From Gammaproteobacteria bacterium Ga0077536 (GTDB taxonomy: Bacteria; Pseudomonadota; Gammaproteobacteria; Ga0077536), in the NCBI GenBank assembly GCA_001464935.1, contig LNEL01000021.1, positions 1-46,057 of the forward strand: DNA of 46,057 bases, in the 5' to 3' direction. A program made the position numbers and the translations under genes. Of this stretch, positions 1 to 8,517 are shown piece after piece. Each line of letters opens with the position of its first letter. The stretch's first letter is position 1. The notes below the pieces were generated by a model. The model made no database searches and was not told the DNA's origin. It worked only from the letters and a program-made list of their open reading frames with translations.

Positions 1-287
1 CCGTTGGCAATCGCCGCCTGCACGGTGCCCATCAGGATGTTCGTGTAGCGACTGTTCTTGACCGTCACCTTGCTGACCATCAGCGTCAGCGGGCGCACCT
101 GCACGTCGGTGTTCAGCAGCGCGAACACCCGCGTGTGGCCCTTGACCTGATCGCCTGTCAGGGTCGCGAGCGCGGTGCCGACAGGGCCGTCGAGTTCGCC
201 GATGATGACTTCAGGTTCGGCCGCGGTGCCGGGCGGGCCGCCGGCGACGAGTGACTCGCCGCTGCGCAGGATGATTCGGTCGCTCAT
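1..287 (-). CDS. Formaldehyde-activating enzyme (Fae) homologue, 5' part only
   Basis: Only the first 95 codons are present; the gene runs off the left edge. Fae condenses formaldehyde with tetrahydromethanopterin in the cytoplasm of methylotrophs. Seen here: GESLV (residues 10-14), VIIG (27-30), GPVGTALA (34-41) and RPLTLMVSKVTVKN (65-78), which line up block by block with the Fae core as I remember it. The histidine proposed as catalytic in the Methylorubrum enzyme lies a few residues before the IIG block; here that stretch reads A-E-P-E-V-I-I-G, with no histidine. The start is fixed by AGGAG nine bases upstream of the ATG. It lies downstream of the PfkB gene on the same strand, 135 bases from that gene's original stop. 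It is a family member by sequence, but may be a paralogue with a different ligand. No other methanopterin-pathway gene is visible. Confidence 0.8.
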   Translation of the reverse strand, partial: MSDRIILRSGESLVAGGPPGTAAEPEVIIGELDGPVGTALATLTGDQVKGHTRVFALLNTDVQVRPLTLMVSKVTVKNSRYTNILMGTVQAAIAN

Positions 288-387
288 GGGAAAGGACTCC
301 TGAAGGGTTGAAGACGGAGATCGAGTCCGGCCCGCGCGACGTCCGCGGGGCCGGGGCCCCGCTCGCCGGCGTGCGGCGCCCGGGACC

Positions 388-1329
388 TCAAGGCATGGCG
401 CGTCGGGGCCGCGCCCCGGCGCTCACCACGCCAGTTTGCTGCGAAACTCGTTCTCGTAGCGCATTTCGAACTCGGTGCGCGTGAAACGGTGATTCTGCGT
501 ACCGGCGTATGCGTCCGATGACGGGCCACTCGAGCCGGTGCATCAGGCCGTACAGCAGCCCCGCACGATAGGCGTCGCCACAGCCGGTCGGGTCGAGGAT
601 TTGCTTCGGCTTCGCGGCGGGGATCTCGATAGTCGCGTTCTTGCGATAGATCGTCGAACCCTCACCGCCGCGCGTGACGATCAGTGCCTCGACGTGCTGG
701 CTGATTTCCGCCGGCGTCCAGCCCGTGCGTTCCTGCATCAACTGGGCTTCGTAATCGTTCACCGTGACCCAGGTCGCATCCATGATGAAATGCTTCAGTT
801 CCTCGCCGTTGAACATCGGCATGCCCTGGCCCGGATCGAAGATGAACGGAATGTTGGCCGCGCGAAACTGGCGCGCGTGCTCGATCATGCCGTCGCGGCC
901 GTCGGGGGCGATGATGCCGATCGTCACGCCCTGCGCATCGCTGACCTTGTTCGTATGCGACTGTTCCATCGCGCCCGGGTGGAAGGCAGTGATCTGGTTG
1001 TCGTCGAGATCGGTGGTGATGAACGCCTGCGCGGTCAGCGTGTTCTCGGCGACCTTGACGTGCGTGCGGTCGATCTGGTGCTGATCCATCCACTCGGCAT
1101 ACGGCGTGAAGTCGATGCCGACGGTACCCATCGGCAGCGGCTGGCCGCCGAGCAGTTTGAGGTTGTACGCGATGTTGCCGGCACAGCCGCCGAACTCGCG
1201 ACGCAACCGGGGGACCAGGAAAGACACGTTCAGGATGTGAATCTTGTCCGGCAGGATGTGATTCTTGAACTGGTCCTGGAAGACCATGATATTGTCGAAG
1301 GCGAAGGAGCCGCAGATCAGTGCCGACAT
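388..1329 (-). CDS. PfkB-family kinase (adenosine kinase-like) with frame-shifted C-terminus
   Basis: Cytoplasmic sugar/nucleoside kinase of the ribokinase superfamily, closest in my reading to the bacterial adenosine kinase type. Visible are the N-terminal ICGSFAFDN, the glycine-rich EFGGCAGNIAYNL and the ATP/anion-hole motif DPTGCGDAY, with catalytic-base Asp252. After about residue 275 the reading frame is wrong. The expected C-terminal peptide (TQNHRFTRTEFEMRYENEF then RSKLAW) is encoded in another frame and ends with TGA at 423-425. The present frame replaces it with about 38 unrelated residues and stops at 388. A deletion of roughly 12 codons that is not a multiple of three, near 502-513, explains this. 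The active site is intact, so a partly working protein is possible; the gene may equally be a fresh pseudogene or an assembly error. Confidence 0.75.
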   Translation of the reverse strand: MSALICGSFAFDNIMVFQDQFKNHILPDKIHILNVSFLVPRLRREFGGCAGNIAYNLKLLGGQPLPMGTVGIDFTPYAEWMDQHQIDRTHVKVAENTLTAQAFITTDLDDNQITAFHPGAMEQSHTNKVSDAQGVTIGIIAPDGRDGMIEHARQFRAANIPFIFDPGQGMPMFNGEELKHFIMDATWVTVNDYEAQLMQERTGWTPAEISQHVEALIVTRGGEGSTIYRKNATIEIPAAKPKQILDPTGCGDAYRAGLLYGLMHRLEWPVIGRIRRYAESPFHAHRVRNALRERVSQQTGVVSAGARPRRAMP

Positions 1330-1457
1330 GGCGTTGTCCCGAAAGCTTTAATCAGCGCCAATGGTGCCTGAGCGAGTCGTTTTTGACCACAACGCGACCG
1401 CGGCCCCGCCGCCCGGCAGGCGCGCGGTTCTGGCCAAGCGTGAGGCGCTGAGGCACC

Positions 1458-2117
1458 ATGCCCCGCGTGAATTTCTTCGCTGCGATCTTCGACGGTCAGG
1501 TGTTGTTGGCGATCGGCGTGTACGCCGTGCTCGCGGCGCTCGAGCCGTTTCTGGAGCGCTTCATCGAGCGCCACTGCCACGACAACACGCCGACGCTGTG
1601 GTTCTGGGAACACGTCGGCATTCCGCTGATGCGCGCCGCGTGCATCGTGCTGTTCGTGCATCTCGCCTATCCGGGCCTGTTCGGACTGCGCGAGGCACCG
1701 GACCTGCAGGTGCTGCTCGCCGCCCATGAAGCCGGGCCCAGCACCGTGCTCGGGGTCGCCTTCCTGCTCGCGCTGTTCGCGCCCGTGCTGCCACTGCTGC
1801 ATCGACATCCCGAACTCGTGCTGCCGCTGCAGGGCATGCTGGCGACGGCCTTCCTGTTCGCGTGGCTCACGGATTACCTGCACATGAGCGCGATTTCGAT
1901 CTGGCCCGGTGTCGACGTGATGGTGCTCGTGCTCGCCGGCGCCTGGCTGATGCACCGGCTTGCGCGCCACGTCGGGCGCACCCTCGGCGAAACCGCCGAC
2001 AGCCTCAACGGCACGCGCGGCTACGACACGCTCGCCGTGCACGTCGTGACGATGATGGCGCAACTGCCCGTGATTCTGATCTACAGCACGGGCCTGGCGG
2101 ATCAGATCGCAATCTGA
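1458..2117 (+). CDS. Integral membrane protein of unknown function
   Basis: A 219-residue protein with about five or six hydrophobic segments, the clearest near residues 9-27, 97-117, 123-140, 151-168 and 193-212. They are separated by short charged loops, including a His/Cys-containing loop (ERHCHDN) at about 38-44. No signal peptide or enzymatic motif is recognised. A GAGG sits a few bases before the ATG at 1458, which supports this start. It is divergent from the PfkB gene, with 128 bases between the two starts. I do not recognise the family. The regular codon use and the hydrophobic pattern make it a real gene. Confidence 0.7.
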   Translation: MPRVNFFAAIFDGQVLLAIGVYAVLAALEPFLERFIERHCHDNTPTLWFWEHVGIPLMRAACIVLFVHLAYPGLFGLREAPDLQVLLAAHEAGPSTVLGVAFLLALFAPVLPLLHRHPELVLPLQGMLATAFLFAWLTDYLHMSAISIWPGVDVMVLVLAGAWLMHRLARHVGRTLGETADSLNGTRGYDTLAVHVVTMMAQLPVILIYSTGLADQIAI

Positions 2118-2340
2118 GTGCCGGCTCAATCATCGTTGGGCGTGGCCTCTGCCACCGCGAACACCGGGCAAGTCAGGTGCTGACAGGGGCGCTCCGACAT
2201 CGCGCCGCCACGCTCATTCGCCTCGATGCCTGCAGCAGTCGATTACACCATGCTGCTGGTCGATGTCGATGGCGTTTCACCACACCGTTTACCCTCTTGA
2301 TACCTCGGTGTTCCCGGTGGCCAAAGCAGCTTCACCGCCG

Positions 2341-5214
2341 CTACCGTTTGCCGGCCTTGGTCTTCGCCTTGGCCTTCGGTGTCGCCGCCGGCGGCGCGAG
2401 CAGCGGCGCGAGGAAGTGTCCGGTATAGGAGCCGGGATGGGCGGCGATGTCCTCCGGCGTGCCGACCGCCACGATCGTGCCGCCACCATCACCACCCTCG
2501 GGCCCGAGGTCGATGACCCAGTCGGCGGTCTTGATCACGTCCAGATTGTGTTCGATGACCACGATCGTGTTGCCGTGATCGCGCAGGCGATGCAGCACCT
2601 TCAACAGCTGCTCGATGTCATAGAAATGCAGGCCCGTCGTCGGTTCGTCCAGGATGTAGAGCGTCTTGCCGGTGTCGCGCTTGGACAGCTCGCGCGCCAG
2701 TTTCACGCGCTGCGCTTCGCCGCCCGAGAGCGTGGTCGCGTTCTGTCCGAGGCGGACATAGGACAGGCCGACGTCCATCAGGGTCTGGAGTTTCGGTGCG
2801 ATCATCGGCACCGGCGCGAAGAACTCGTTCGCCTCCTCGACCGTCATCTCCAGCACTTCGCTGATGGTCTTGCCCTTGTACAGGATCTCCAGTGTTTCCC
2901 GGTTGTAGCGCTTGCCCTTGCAGATGTCGCAGGCGACGTAGACATCGGGCAGGAAGTGCATCTCGACCTTGATCACGCCGTCGCCTTCACAGGCCTCGCA
3001 GCGGCCACCCTTGACGTTGAAACTGAAGCGGCCGGGCTGGTAGCCGCGCGTGCGCGCCTCGGGAACCCCGGCGAACAGCTCGCGGATCGGTGTGAACAAC
3101 TGCGTGTAGGTTGCAGGATTCGAGCGCGGCGTGCGGCCGATCGGGCTCTGATCGATATCCACGACCTTGTCGAACTGCTCCATGCCTTCGACGCGTTCGT
3201 ACGGGGCCGGGTCGAGGCTGGCGCCGTTCAGTTCGCGCGCGGCGAGGTGATAGAGCGTGTCATTGACCAGCGTCGACTTGCCGGAGCCCGACACGCCCGT
3301 CACGCACACCATCAGCCCGAGCGGAATCTCGATGTCGACGCCACGCAGGTTGTTGCCGCTCGCGCCGAACAGCTTCAAGAGCCGCAACGGATCCGGTCGG
3401 TGGCGCTGCGTCGGCAGCGCGATCTCGCGCCGCCGCGACAGGTACTGGCCCGTCAGCGACTCGACGCACGCTTCGATATCCGCCGGCGTGCCCTGCGCCA
3501 CCACCCGCCCGCCGTGGACACCGGCCCCCGGGCCCATGTCCACGACATGATCGGCGAGCCGGATCGCGTCTTCGTCATGTTCGACGACGATCACGGTGTT
3601 GCCGAGGTCACGCAGATGTTTGAGCGTCTCGAGCAGGCGCGCGTTGTCGCGCTGGTGCAGGCCGATCGACGGCTCGTCGAGAATGTACATCACGCCGACG
3701 AGGCCGGCGCCGATCTGGCTGGCCAGGCGAATGCGTTGCGCTTCGCCGCCGGACAGGGTTTCGGCGCTGCGGTCGAGCGTCAGGTAATCGAGCCCGACAT
3801 TGACCAGGAACTGCAGACGCAGCTTCACTTCCTTGACGATCTTCTCCGCGATCTCGCCACGCTTGCCGCTGAGTTTCAGTTCATCGAAGAAGCGCTGGCA
3901 GCCGCCGATCGGCAGCCGCGTGATTTCCGGCAGCGCGCGGCCGGCGATGAACACATGGCGCGCCGCGCGGTTGAGCCGCATGCCCTTGCATTCGGTGCAG
4001 GGCTGCGAGCCGAGGAAGCGCGCGAGTTCTTCGCGCACGACCGCGGACTCGGTCTCGCGGTAACGCCGCTCCATGTTCGGCAGCACGCCTTCGAACGGGT
4101 GCTTGCGCGTGTAGCTACGGCCGGCTGACGTGAGGTAGGTGAACGGCAGTTCATCCTTGCCGCTGCCGTGCAGGATCACTTTCTGGACGTTCGCCGGCAG
4201 GTCCCGGTACGGCGTGTCGATGTCGAACTTGAAATGCTTCGCCAGCGCGTTGATCAGCTCGAAGTAGTACGCGTTGCGGCGATCCCAGCCGTGAATCGCG
4301 CCGGCGGGCAATGAAAGCTCGGGGCGTGTCAGCACCCGCTCGGGGTCGAAGAACTGGATCACGCCGAGCCCGTCGCAGCTCGTGCACGCGCCGCTCGGGT
4401 TGTTGAACGAGAACAGCCGCGGCTCCAGCTCGTTGATGCTGTAGCCGCAGCGCGGGCACGCGAAGCGGGACGAGAACAACAGTTCGGCCTGCTTCGGGTT
4501 GTCGATGAACTGCGCCTTCGCGACGCCCTCGCCGAGCTTGAGTGCTGTTTCGAAGGACTCGGCGAGCCTGAGCTTGAGGTCACCGCCAATTTTCACGCGA
4601 TCGACGACGACGTCGATGTCGTGCTTCTTGTTCAGCTCGAGCTTCGGCGGATCGTCGAGCATCACCACCTGGCCGTCGACGACCGCGCGCACATAGCCCT
4701 GGCGCGCCAGCTGGTCGAACACGCCCTGGTGCTCGCCCTTGCGGCTCTTGACGACCGGCGCCACGATCATCAGCCGCGTGCCCTCCGGCAGTTCGAGCAA
4801 CTGGTCGACCATCTGCGAGATGGTCTGCGCTTCGAGGACTTCGTCGTGATCGGGACAGCGCGGTTCGCCGACCCGCGCGTACATCAGGCGCAGGTAGTCA
4901 TAGATTTCGGTGATGGTGCCGACGGTCGAGCGCGGGTTGTGCGACGTCGATTTCTGCTCGATCGAGATGGCCGGCGACAAGCCTTCGATGTGATCGATAT
5001 CCGGCTTTTCCATCATCGACAGGAACTGTCGCGCGTAGGCTGACAGCGATTCGACGTAACGACGCTGCCCCTCGGCGTAGATCGTGTCGAAGGCGAGCGA
5101 GGACTTCCCCGAACCCGAAAGTCCCGTGATGACGATCAGCCTGTCCCTGGGCAGATCGAGATCGATGTTCTTCAGGTTGTGGGTGCGCGCACCCCGCAGG
5201 TGAATGTGGTCCAT
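2341..5214 (-). CDS. uvrA: Excinuclease ABC subunit A
   Basis: Damage-recognition ATPase of nucleotide excision repair, acting on DNA with UvrB. It has 957 residues (E. coli about 940). The first ABC module has Walker [10 protein letters not shown] (Lys37); the second has GVSGSGKST. Two ABC signature LSGGEAQR motifs and zinc-binding cysteine pairs are present (CPRCGYS...CTSCDGLG in the first half; CEACEGDG...[10 protein letters not shown] in the second). The ATG at 5214 gives [14 protein letters not shown], which matches the usual UvrA N-terminus; an in-frame TTG six bases upstream is less likely. The C-terminal tail is short and rich in Lys/Ala/Pro. It is divergent from the MFS gene, as in related gammaproteobacteria. 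No LexA-box dyad is evident in the promoter region. Confidence 0.98.
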   Translation of the reverse strand: MDHIHLRGARTHNLKNIDLDLPRDRLIVITGLSGSGKSSLAFDTIYAEGQRRYVESLSAYARQFLSMMEKPDIDHIEGLSPAISIEQKSTSHNPRSTVGTITEIYDYLRLMYARVGEPRCPDHDEVLEAQTISQMVDQLLELPEGTRLMIVAPVVKSRKGEHQGVFDQLARQGYVRAVVDGQVVMLDDPPKLELNKKHDIDVVVDRVKIGGDLKLRLAESFETALKLGEGVAKAQFIDNPKQAELLFSSRFACPRCGYSINELEPRLFSFNNPSGACTSCDGLGVIQFFDPERVLTRPELSLPAGAIHGWDRRNAYYFELINALAKHFKFDIDTPYRDLPANVQKVILHGSGKDELPFTYLTSAGRSYTRKHPFEGVLPNMERRYRETESAVVREELARFLGSQPCTECKGMRLNRAARHVFIAGRALPEITRLPIGGCQRFFDELKLSGKRGEIAEKIVKEVKLRLQFLVNVGLDYLTLDRSAETLSGGEAQRIRLASQIGAGLVGVMYILDEPSIGLHQRDNARLLETLKHLRDLGNTVIVVEHDEDAIRLADHVVDMGPGAGVHGGRVVAQGTPADIEACVESLTGQYLSRRREIALPTQRHRPDPLRLLKLFGASGNNLRGVDIEIPLGLMVCVTGVSGSGKSTLVNDTLYHLAARELNGASLDPAPYERVEGMEQFDKVVDIDQSPIGRTPRSNPATYTQLFTPIRELFAGVPEARTRGYQPGRFSFNVKGGRCEACEGDGVIKVEMHFLPDVYVACDICKGKRYNRETLEILYKGKTISEVLEMTVEEANEFFAPVPMIAPKLQTLMDVGLSYVRLGQNATTLSGGEAQRVKLARELSKRDTGKTLYILDEPTTGLHFYDIEQLLKVLHRLRDHGNTIVVIEHNLDVIKTADWVIDLGPEGGDGGGTIVAVGTPEDIAAHPGSYTGHFLAPLLAPPAATPKAKAKTKAGKR

Positions 5215-5260
5215 CGGCAAGGCGGGTGATCTCGCTGGCTAGCCGGAACGGCAAACGGGT

Positions 5261-5290
5261 AATATACGAGGATTCCAATCCGCCCGACAA
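5261..5290 (-). promoter_or_regulatory. Probable sigma70 promoter for uvrA
   Basis: Read on the minus strand: -35 TTGTCG (5290-5285), an 18-base spacer, and -10 TATATT (5266-5261). It lies 47 bases before the uvrA ATG in an AT-richer patch between the divergent genes. The assignment rests on consensus match only. Confidence 0.45.
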
Positions 5291-5309
5291 AACAATTTCA
5301 CCTGTGGAA

Positions 5310-6491
5310 ATGCCTGACCGGATGAGCCGCGGCGAGGTGCAGACCGCCCTTGCGCTGGCCGCCGTATTTTTCATGCGCATGATGGGCCTGTTCATGGTTC
5401 TGCCCGTCCTTGCGCTCTATGTCGAGCACCTCGAGGCAGCGACCCCGCTGCTGATCGGCTGCGCGCTGGGCATCTATGGCCTGACGCAGGCCAGCCTGCA
5501 GATCGCCTTTGGCAAGTGGTCGGACCGCATCGGACGACGGCCGGTGATCACCGTGGGCCTGGCGATCTTCGCGTTCGGCGGCCTCGTGGCGGCGGCCTCG
5601 GACCACATCTATGCCGTCATCCTGGGCCGCGCGCTGCAGGGCGCGGGGGCAATTTCCGGCGCCACGCTCGCGCTCGCGGCCGACTTGACGCGGCCGGCGC
5701 AGCGCACGAAGACGATGGCCATCATCGGCATGAGCATCGGCGCGGCCTTCACGATTTCGTTTCTCGTGGGCCCCCTGCTGGACGCCTGGTTCGGTCTGCG
5801 TGGGGTCTTCATTGGCGGCGCCGTGCTCGGCCTTGGTGCGCTGGCGCTGCTGTGGCTGGTGGTGCCGGTGCCCGACGCGGCCGCGCTGCCGGTCGAAGCG
5901 CCGCGCGGCGACGGCCGCGACACCACCCGCGAACTGTGGCATCTGCAGACGGGCGTGTTCTTCCTGCACATGATCCTCGCGGCCAGTTTTGTCTCGATCC
6001 CGGTGCTGCTGGCCGGCGAACTCGGCATCGCGAAGGACCAGCACTTCGAGATCTACATCCCGGTGCTGGCGCTGTCGGTGCTGTTCATCTGGCCGCTGCT
6101 GCGCTCGAGCCGCGAGCAGATGGACCGACGGCTCTTCGCCGGCGCCATCGTCTGCCTCGGCATCGGTGAAGCGCTGCTGTGGACGCTGCCGGCCGAGCTC
6201 TACGCCATCGGCATCGCCCTGACCATCTTCTTCACTGGTTTCAACTATCTGGAAGCCCTGCTGCCGAGCTGGATCTCGCGCGCCGCGCCGAGCGCCCAGA
6301 AGGGCTCGGCGCTGGGGGCCTATGCGACCGGCCAGTTCCTCGGCACCTTCATCGGCGGCCTCGCCGGCGGCGCGCTGGCGGGCTATGCCGGCAGCCGCGG
6401 CGTGTTCGCCGCCGCTGCGCTGCTGTGCGCCGGCTGGCTCTTCTACAGCCTGCGGCAGACGGCACTGCGCGCGGCCGACGCACCGGCCTGA
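5310..6491 (+). CDS. YajR-like MFS transporter
   Basis: A 393-residue inner-membrane transporter with twelve predicted helices. The MFS motif A-type loop is SDRIGRRP between helices 2 and 3. The N-terminal half (RMMGLFMVLPVLALY, GIYGLTQA, ILGRALQGAGAI) closely follows E. coli YajR. Unlike YajR it stops soon after helix 12, so the cytosolic C-terminal YAM domain is missing. The ATG at 5310 is preferred; another ATG (5322) and an upstream GTG (5226) are in frame, but the extra N-terminus from 5226 looks non-coding. It is divergent from uvrA and followed by ssb, a conserved arrangement. The substrate is unknown; a drug or metabolite proton antiporter is the usual guess. Confidence 0.85.
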   Translation: MPDRMSRGEVQTALALAAVFFMRMMGLFMVLPVLALYVEHLEAATPLLIGCALGIYGLTQASLQIAFGKWSDRIGRRPVITVGLAIFAFGGLVAAASDHIYAVILGRALQGAGAISGATLALAADLTRPAQRTKTMAIIGMSIGAAFTISFLVGPLLDAWFGLRGVFIGGAVLGLGALALLWLVVPVPDAAALPVEAPRGDGRDTTRELWHLQTGVFFLHMILAASFVSIPVLLAGELGIAKDQHFEIYIPVLALSVLFIWPLLRSSREQMDRRLFAGAIVCLGIGEALLWTLPAELYAIGIALTIFFTGFNYLEALLPSWISRAAPSAQKGSALGAYATGQFLGTFIGGLAGGALAGYAGSRGVFAAAALLCAGWLFYSLRQTALRAADAPA

Positions 6492-6521
6492 GGCGCGGAC
6501 CGGAACGCCGCTCCGCCCGAT

Positions 6522-6551
6522 CTGCCGGCAGACCGGCCAGTCGATTAGAAT
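6522..6551 (+). promoter_or_regulatory. Possible promoter for ssb
   Basis: -10 TAGAAT (6546-6551, five of six consensus bases) with a weak -35 CTGCCG (6522-6527) at 18 bases. It lies 42 bases upstream of the ssb ATG and downstream of the MFS stop, so ssb need not depend on read-through. Confidence 0.4.
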
Positions 6552-6593
6552 CGCGCCAACGCGCTCAACCACCACCACTCACGGAGAACCCCA

Positions 6594-7106
6594 ATGGCTC
6601 GCGGACTGAACAAGGTCATGTTGATTGGCAACCTCGGTGCCGATCCGGAAGTCCGGTACTCGGCCGGCGGCAGTGCGATTGCGAATATCCGCCTGGCCAC
6701 GGCCGAGTCCTGGCGCGACAAGGAAACGGGCGATCAGCAGGAACGCACGGAATGGCATCGCGTGGTGTTCTTCGGGCGCCTCGCCGAGATCGCCGGCGAA
6801 TACCTGAAAAAAGGCAGCCAGGTCTACGTCGAGGGCAGCATCCGCACCCGCAAATGGACCGACAAGGAAGGCGCGGAGAAATTCACGACCGAAATCGTCG
6901 CCAATGAAATGCAGATGCTCGGCGGCCGCGGCGGCGCCGGGGGCATGGGCGGTGGCGGCGAGGGCGGCGGCAGTTACAGCGGTGGCGGCGGTGGTGGTGG
7001 CGCGCCGCGCGGGGGCAACCGAGGGGGCGGCAGCGGCGGTGGCGCCAGCGGCGCGCGCGACCAGGGTCCGCCGCCGGACGACTTCGACGACGACATCCCG
7101 TTCTAG
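6594..7106 (+). CDS. ssb: Single-stranded DNA-binding protein
   Basis: A 170-residue protein that coats single-stranded DNA in replication, repair and recombination. Residues 1-110 form the OB fold ([20 protein letters not shown] at the start, then the W...[11 protein letters not shown] core). Residues about 115-158 are an almost pure Gly/Ser/Arg linker. The acidic tip DDFDDDIPF (last nine residues) is the docking peptide for partner proteins. GGAG lies about nine bases before the ATG. Length and architecture are those of typical proteobacterial SSB. It is the third gene of the conserved uvrA-MFS-ssb neighbourhood. Confidence 0.97.
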   Translation: MARGLNKVMLIGNLGADPEVRYSAGGSAIANIRLATAESWRDKETGDQQERTEWHRVVFFGRLAEIAGEYLKKGSQVYVEGSIRTRKWTDKEGAEKFTTEIVANEMQMLGGRGGAGGMGGGGEGGGSYSGGGGGGGAPRGGNRGGGSGGGASGARDQGPPPDDFDDDIPF

Positions 7107-7120
7107 GAAGCCCGGAGCGG

Positions 7121-7146
7121 GCGCTGGGGCACCTGGTTCCCAGCGC
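7121..7146. terminator. Hairpin between convergent ssb and crotonase gene
   Basis: Perfect 8-bp inverted repeat GCGCTGGG (7121-7128) / CCCAGCGC (7139-7146) with a 10-base loop, 14 bases after the ssb stop. There is no T-run on either side, so it would be a weak or factor-assisted terminator, or a 3'-end stabilising hairpin. Confidence 0.35.
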
Positions 7147-7263
7147 GCGGCACGGCTTGCGCCACGGCATCGCCGGGCGCCTGTCGTGTCGGAACAACCC
7201 GGGTTCTTTTCGCGACGCCGCCAGCAGGCCCGACGTCGGGCCCGATGACGGCCTGCGACGGCT

Positions 7264-8049
7264 TCAATCGCCCGTGAATCGCGGCGGGCGCTTCTCCAGA
7301 TAAGCCTTTGCCGCTTCCGGATGATCGGCCAGCGTGCGGCAGAACAGGTTCTGATCGCCGTCCATGTGCATGATGCTCTGGTCCAGCGCCGACACGATGC
7401 GGTTGACGCTGTGCTTGATCATCTGCACGGCGACCGGCGGTTTGGCCGCATAGAATCCGGCCAGCGCCAGCGCGCGCGGCATGAGTTCGGCGGGCGCAAC
7501 CATCTCGTCGAGGATGCCCCATTCGAGCAGCGTCGGTGCATGCAGGCGTTCACCGCCCGCGACCAGGCGCTTGGCACGCGCCGGGCCGACGAGATGCGTG
7601 ATCAGCGGCAGACTCTCCCACATCAGGTTCATGCCGAGGTCGATTTCCGGATACTGCATGAAGCAGTCGCTGGCGCCGAGGCGAAAGTCGAGCGCGGTGG
7701 CGAGACAGGCGCCGCCGCCCATCGCCGCGCCGTTCCACGCGGCGATCGTGATCTGGTCGATGCCGCACAGCGCCCGGATGGCGCGCGCGCCCGCCTGGTT
7801 GCGGCGGCGGCGCAGCACCATCGGCGCATCCGTTGCCCGCGACTCCTTCAGATCCATGCCTGAGCAGAAATGCTTGCCGGCGCCGGTGAAAATCACGACG
7901 CGGGTGTCACCGTCCTCACGCAGCGCGAAGGCGCAGGCCTCGAGTTCGACCAGCAGTTCATGGCTGCTGGCATTCGCGCGCGCCGGGCGATTGAAAGTCA
8001 CGACCTTGACATGACCGTGTTGCGCTTCCAGCAGATGGCGATACGACAT
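7264..8049 (-). CDS. Enoyl-CoA hydratase/isomerase-family (crotonase-fold) protein
   Basis: A 261-residue cytoplasmic protein of the crotonase superfamily, acting on acyl-CoA thioesters. The oxyanion-hole blocks are FCSGMDLKE (residues 61-69) and NGAAMGGG (106-113). Of the two catalytic glutamates of classical hydratase, the one in PEI is kept (Glu135), but the one after the GGG is Cys115 (GGGACLA instead of GGGCELA). The spacing between the two positions is the expected 20 residues. It may therefore be an isomerase, hydrolase or other crotonase type rather than a standard hydratase. The ATG at 8049 has AGGAG eight bases upstream; the longer in-frame N-terminus is rejected. It is convergent with ssb, and no beta-oxidation partners lie nearby. 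Confidence 0.85.
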   Translation of the reverse strand: MSYRHLLEAQHGHVKVVTFNRPARANASSHELLVELEACAFALREDGDTRVVIFTGAGKHFCSGMDLKESRATDAPMVLRRRRNQAGARAIRALCGIDQITIAAWNGAAMGGGACLATALDFRLGASDCFMQYPEIDLGMNLMWESLPLITHLVGPARAKRLVAGGERLHAPTLLEWGILDEMVAPAELMPRALALAGFYAAKPPVAVQMIKHSVNRIVSALDQSIMHMDGDQNLFCRTLADHPEAAKAYLEKRPPRFTGD

Positions 8050-8298
8050 TCGATGGACTCCTCGTGCATGACGGCCTGTCGCCATTGTGCCGGGCGTGTC
8101 GGGGCGTGCCTATCGCGCATCAGCGCATCGCTGACCCACCCCGGCGACGCCACCAGGGCTTCGTCGACGCGCGCGGAGCGCGGGATCCACGCCACCGCCC
8201 CGGGACAGCAGCGGGGTCGGTGAACACATCGCGCTGCGCCGGCGCGTCGCTTGCCGGTAAAATCGACGCGACCAATCCCCGCGTGCGGAGGCTGCGCG

Positions 8299-8517
8299 AT
8301 GAGAGCCGGGTCGGAAGTCCCACCGAGGCCACTGCGGGGCCGCGCCGCCATTGAGTGGATCGACGGACAGCGACGCGCCCGGCGCACATTCGAGCAACCG
8401 ATCGTCGTCCGCGCGCCACGCGCCGGCCGTCTGGACTGGATCGAGCGCATCCGCGGTCGCCCGCCCGGGCTGATTGAGTTGCCGCTCGCCAAGGCACAGG
8501 CGGTGGCTGCGCGATGA
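8299..8517 (+). CDS. Small Arg-rich protein coupled to the SMI1/KNR4-like gene
   Basis: A 72-residue basic protein of unknown function. The start is supported by GGAGG eight bases before the ATG. A TAAAAT hexamer (8258-8263) about 36 bases upstream could be a -10, though no good -35 accompanies it. The stop overlaps the next start as ATGA (8514-8517), implying translational coupling. The sequence is rich in Arg and Pro with a WIERIRGRPPG centre; there is no signal peptide or membrane segment. No family is recognised. Reality is inferred from the ribosome site and the overlap. Confidence 0.5.
   Translation: MRAGSEVPPRPLRGRAAIEWIDGQRRARRTFEQPIVVRAPRAGRLDWIERIRGRPPGLIELPLAKAQAVAAR

Noticed and set aside
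2226..2300. 24-codon frame starting MPAAVDYTMLLVDVDGVS, like the start of a HAD phosphatase
   Set aside because: Too short, no continuation in any frame, no good ribosome site. The region 2118-2340 otherwise holds nothing I can support.
2263..4128. 621-codon open frame on the plus strand
   Set aside because: Antisense of uvrA, which is beyond doubt.
5215..5309. LexA (SOS) box ahead of uvrA
   Set aside because: No CTGT-N8-ACAG dyad is seen; only a sigma70-like promoter.
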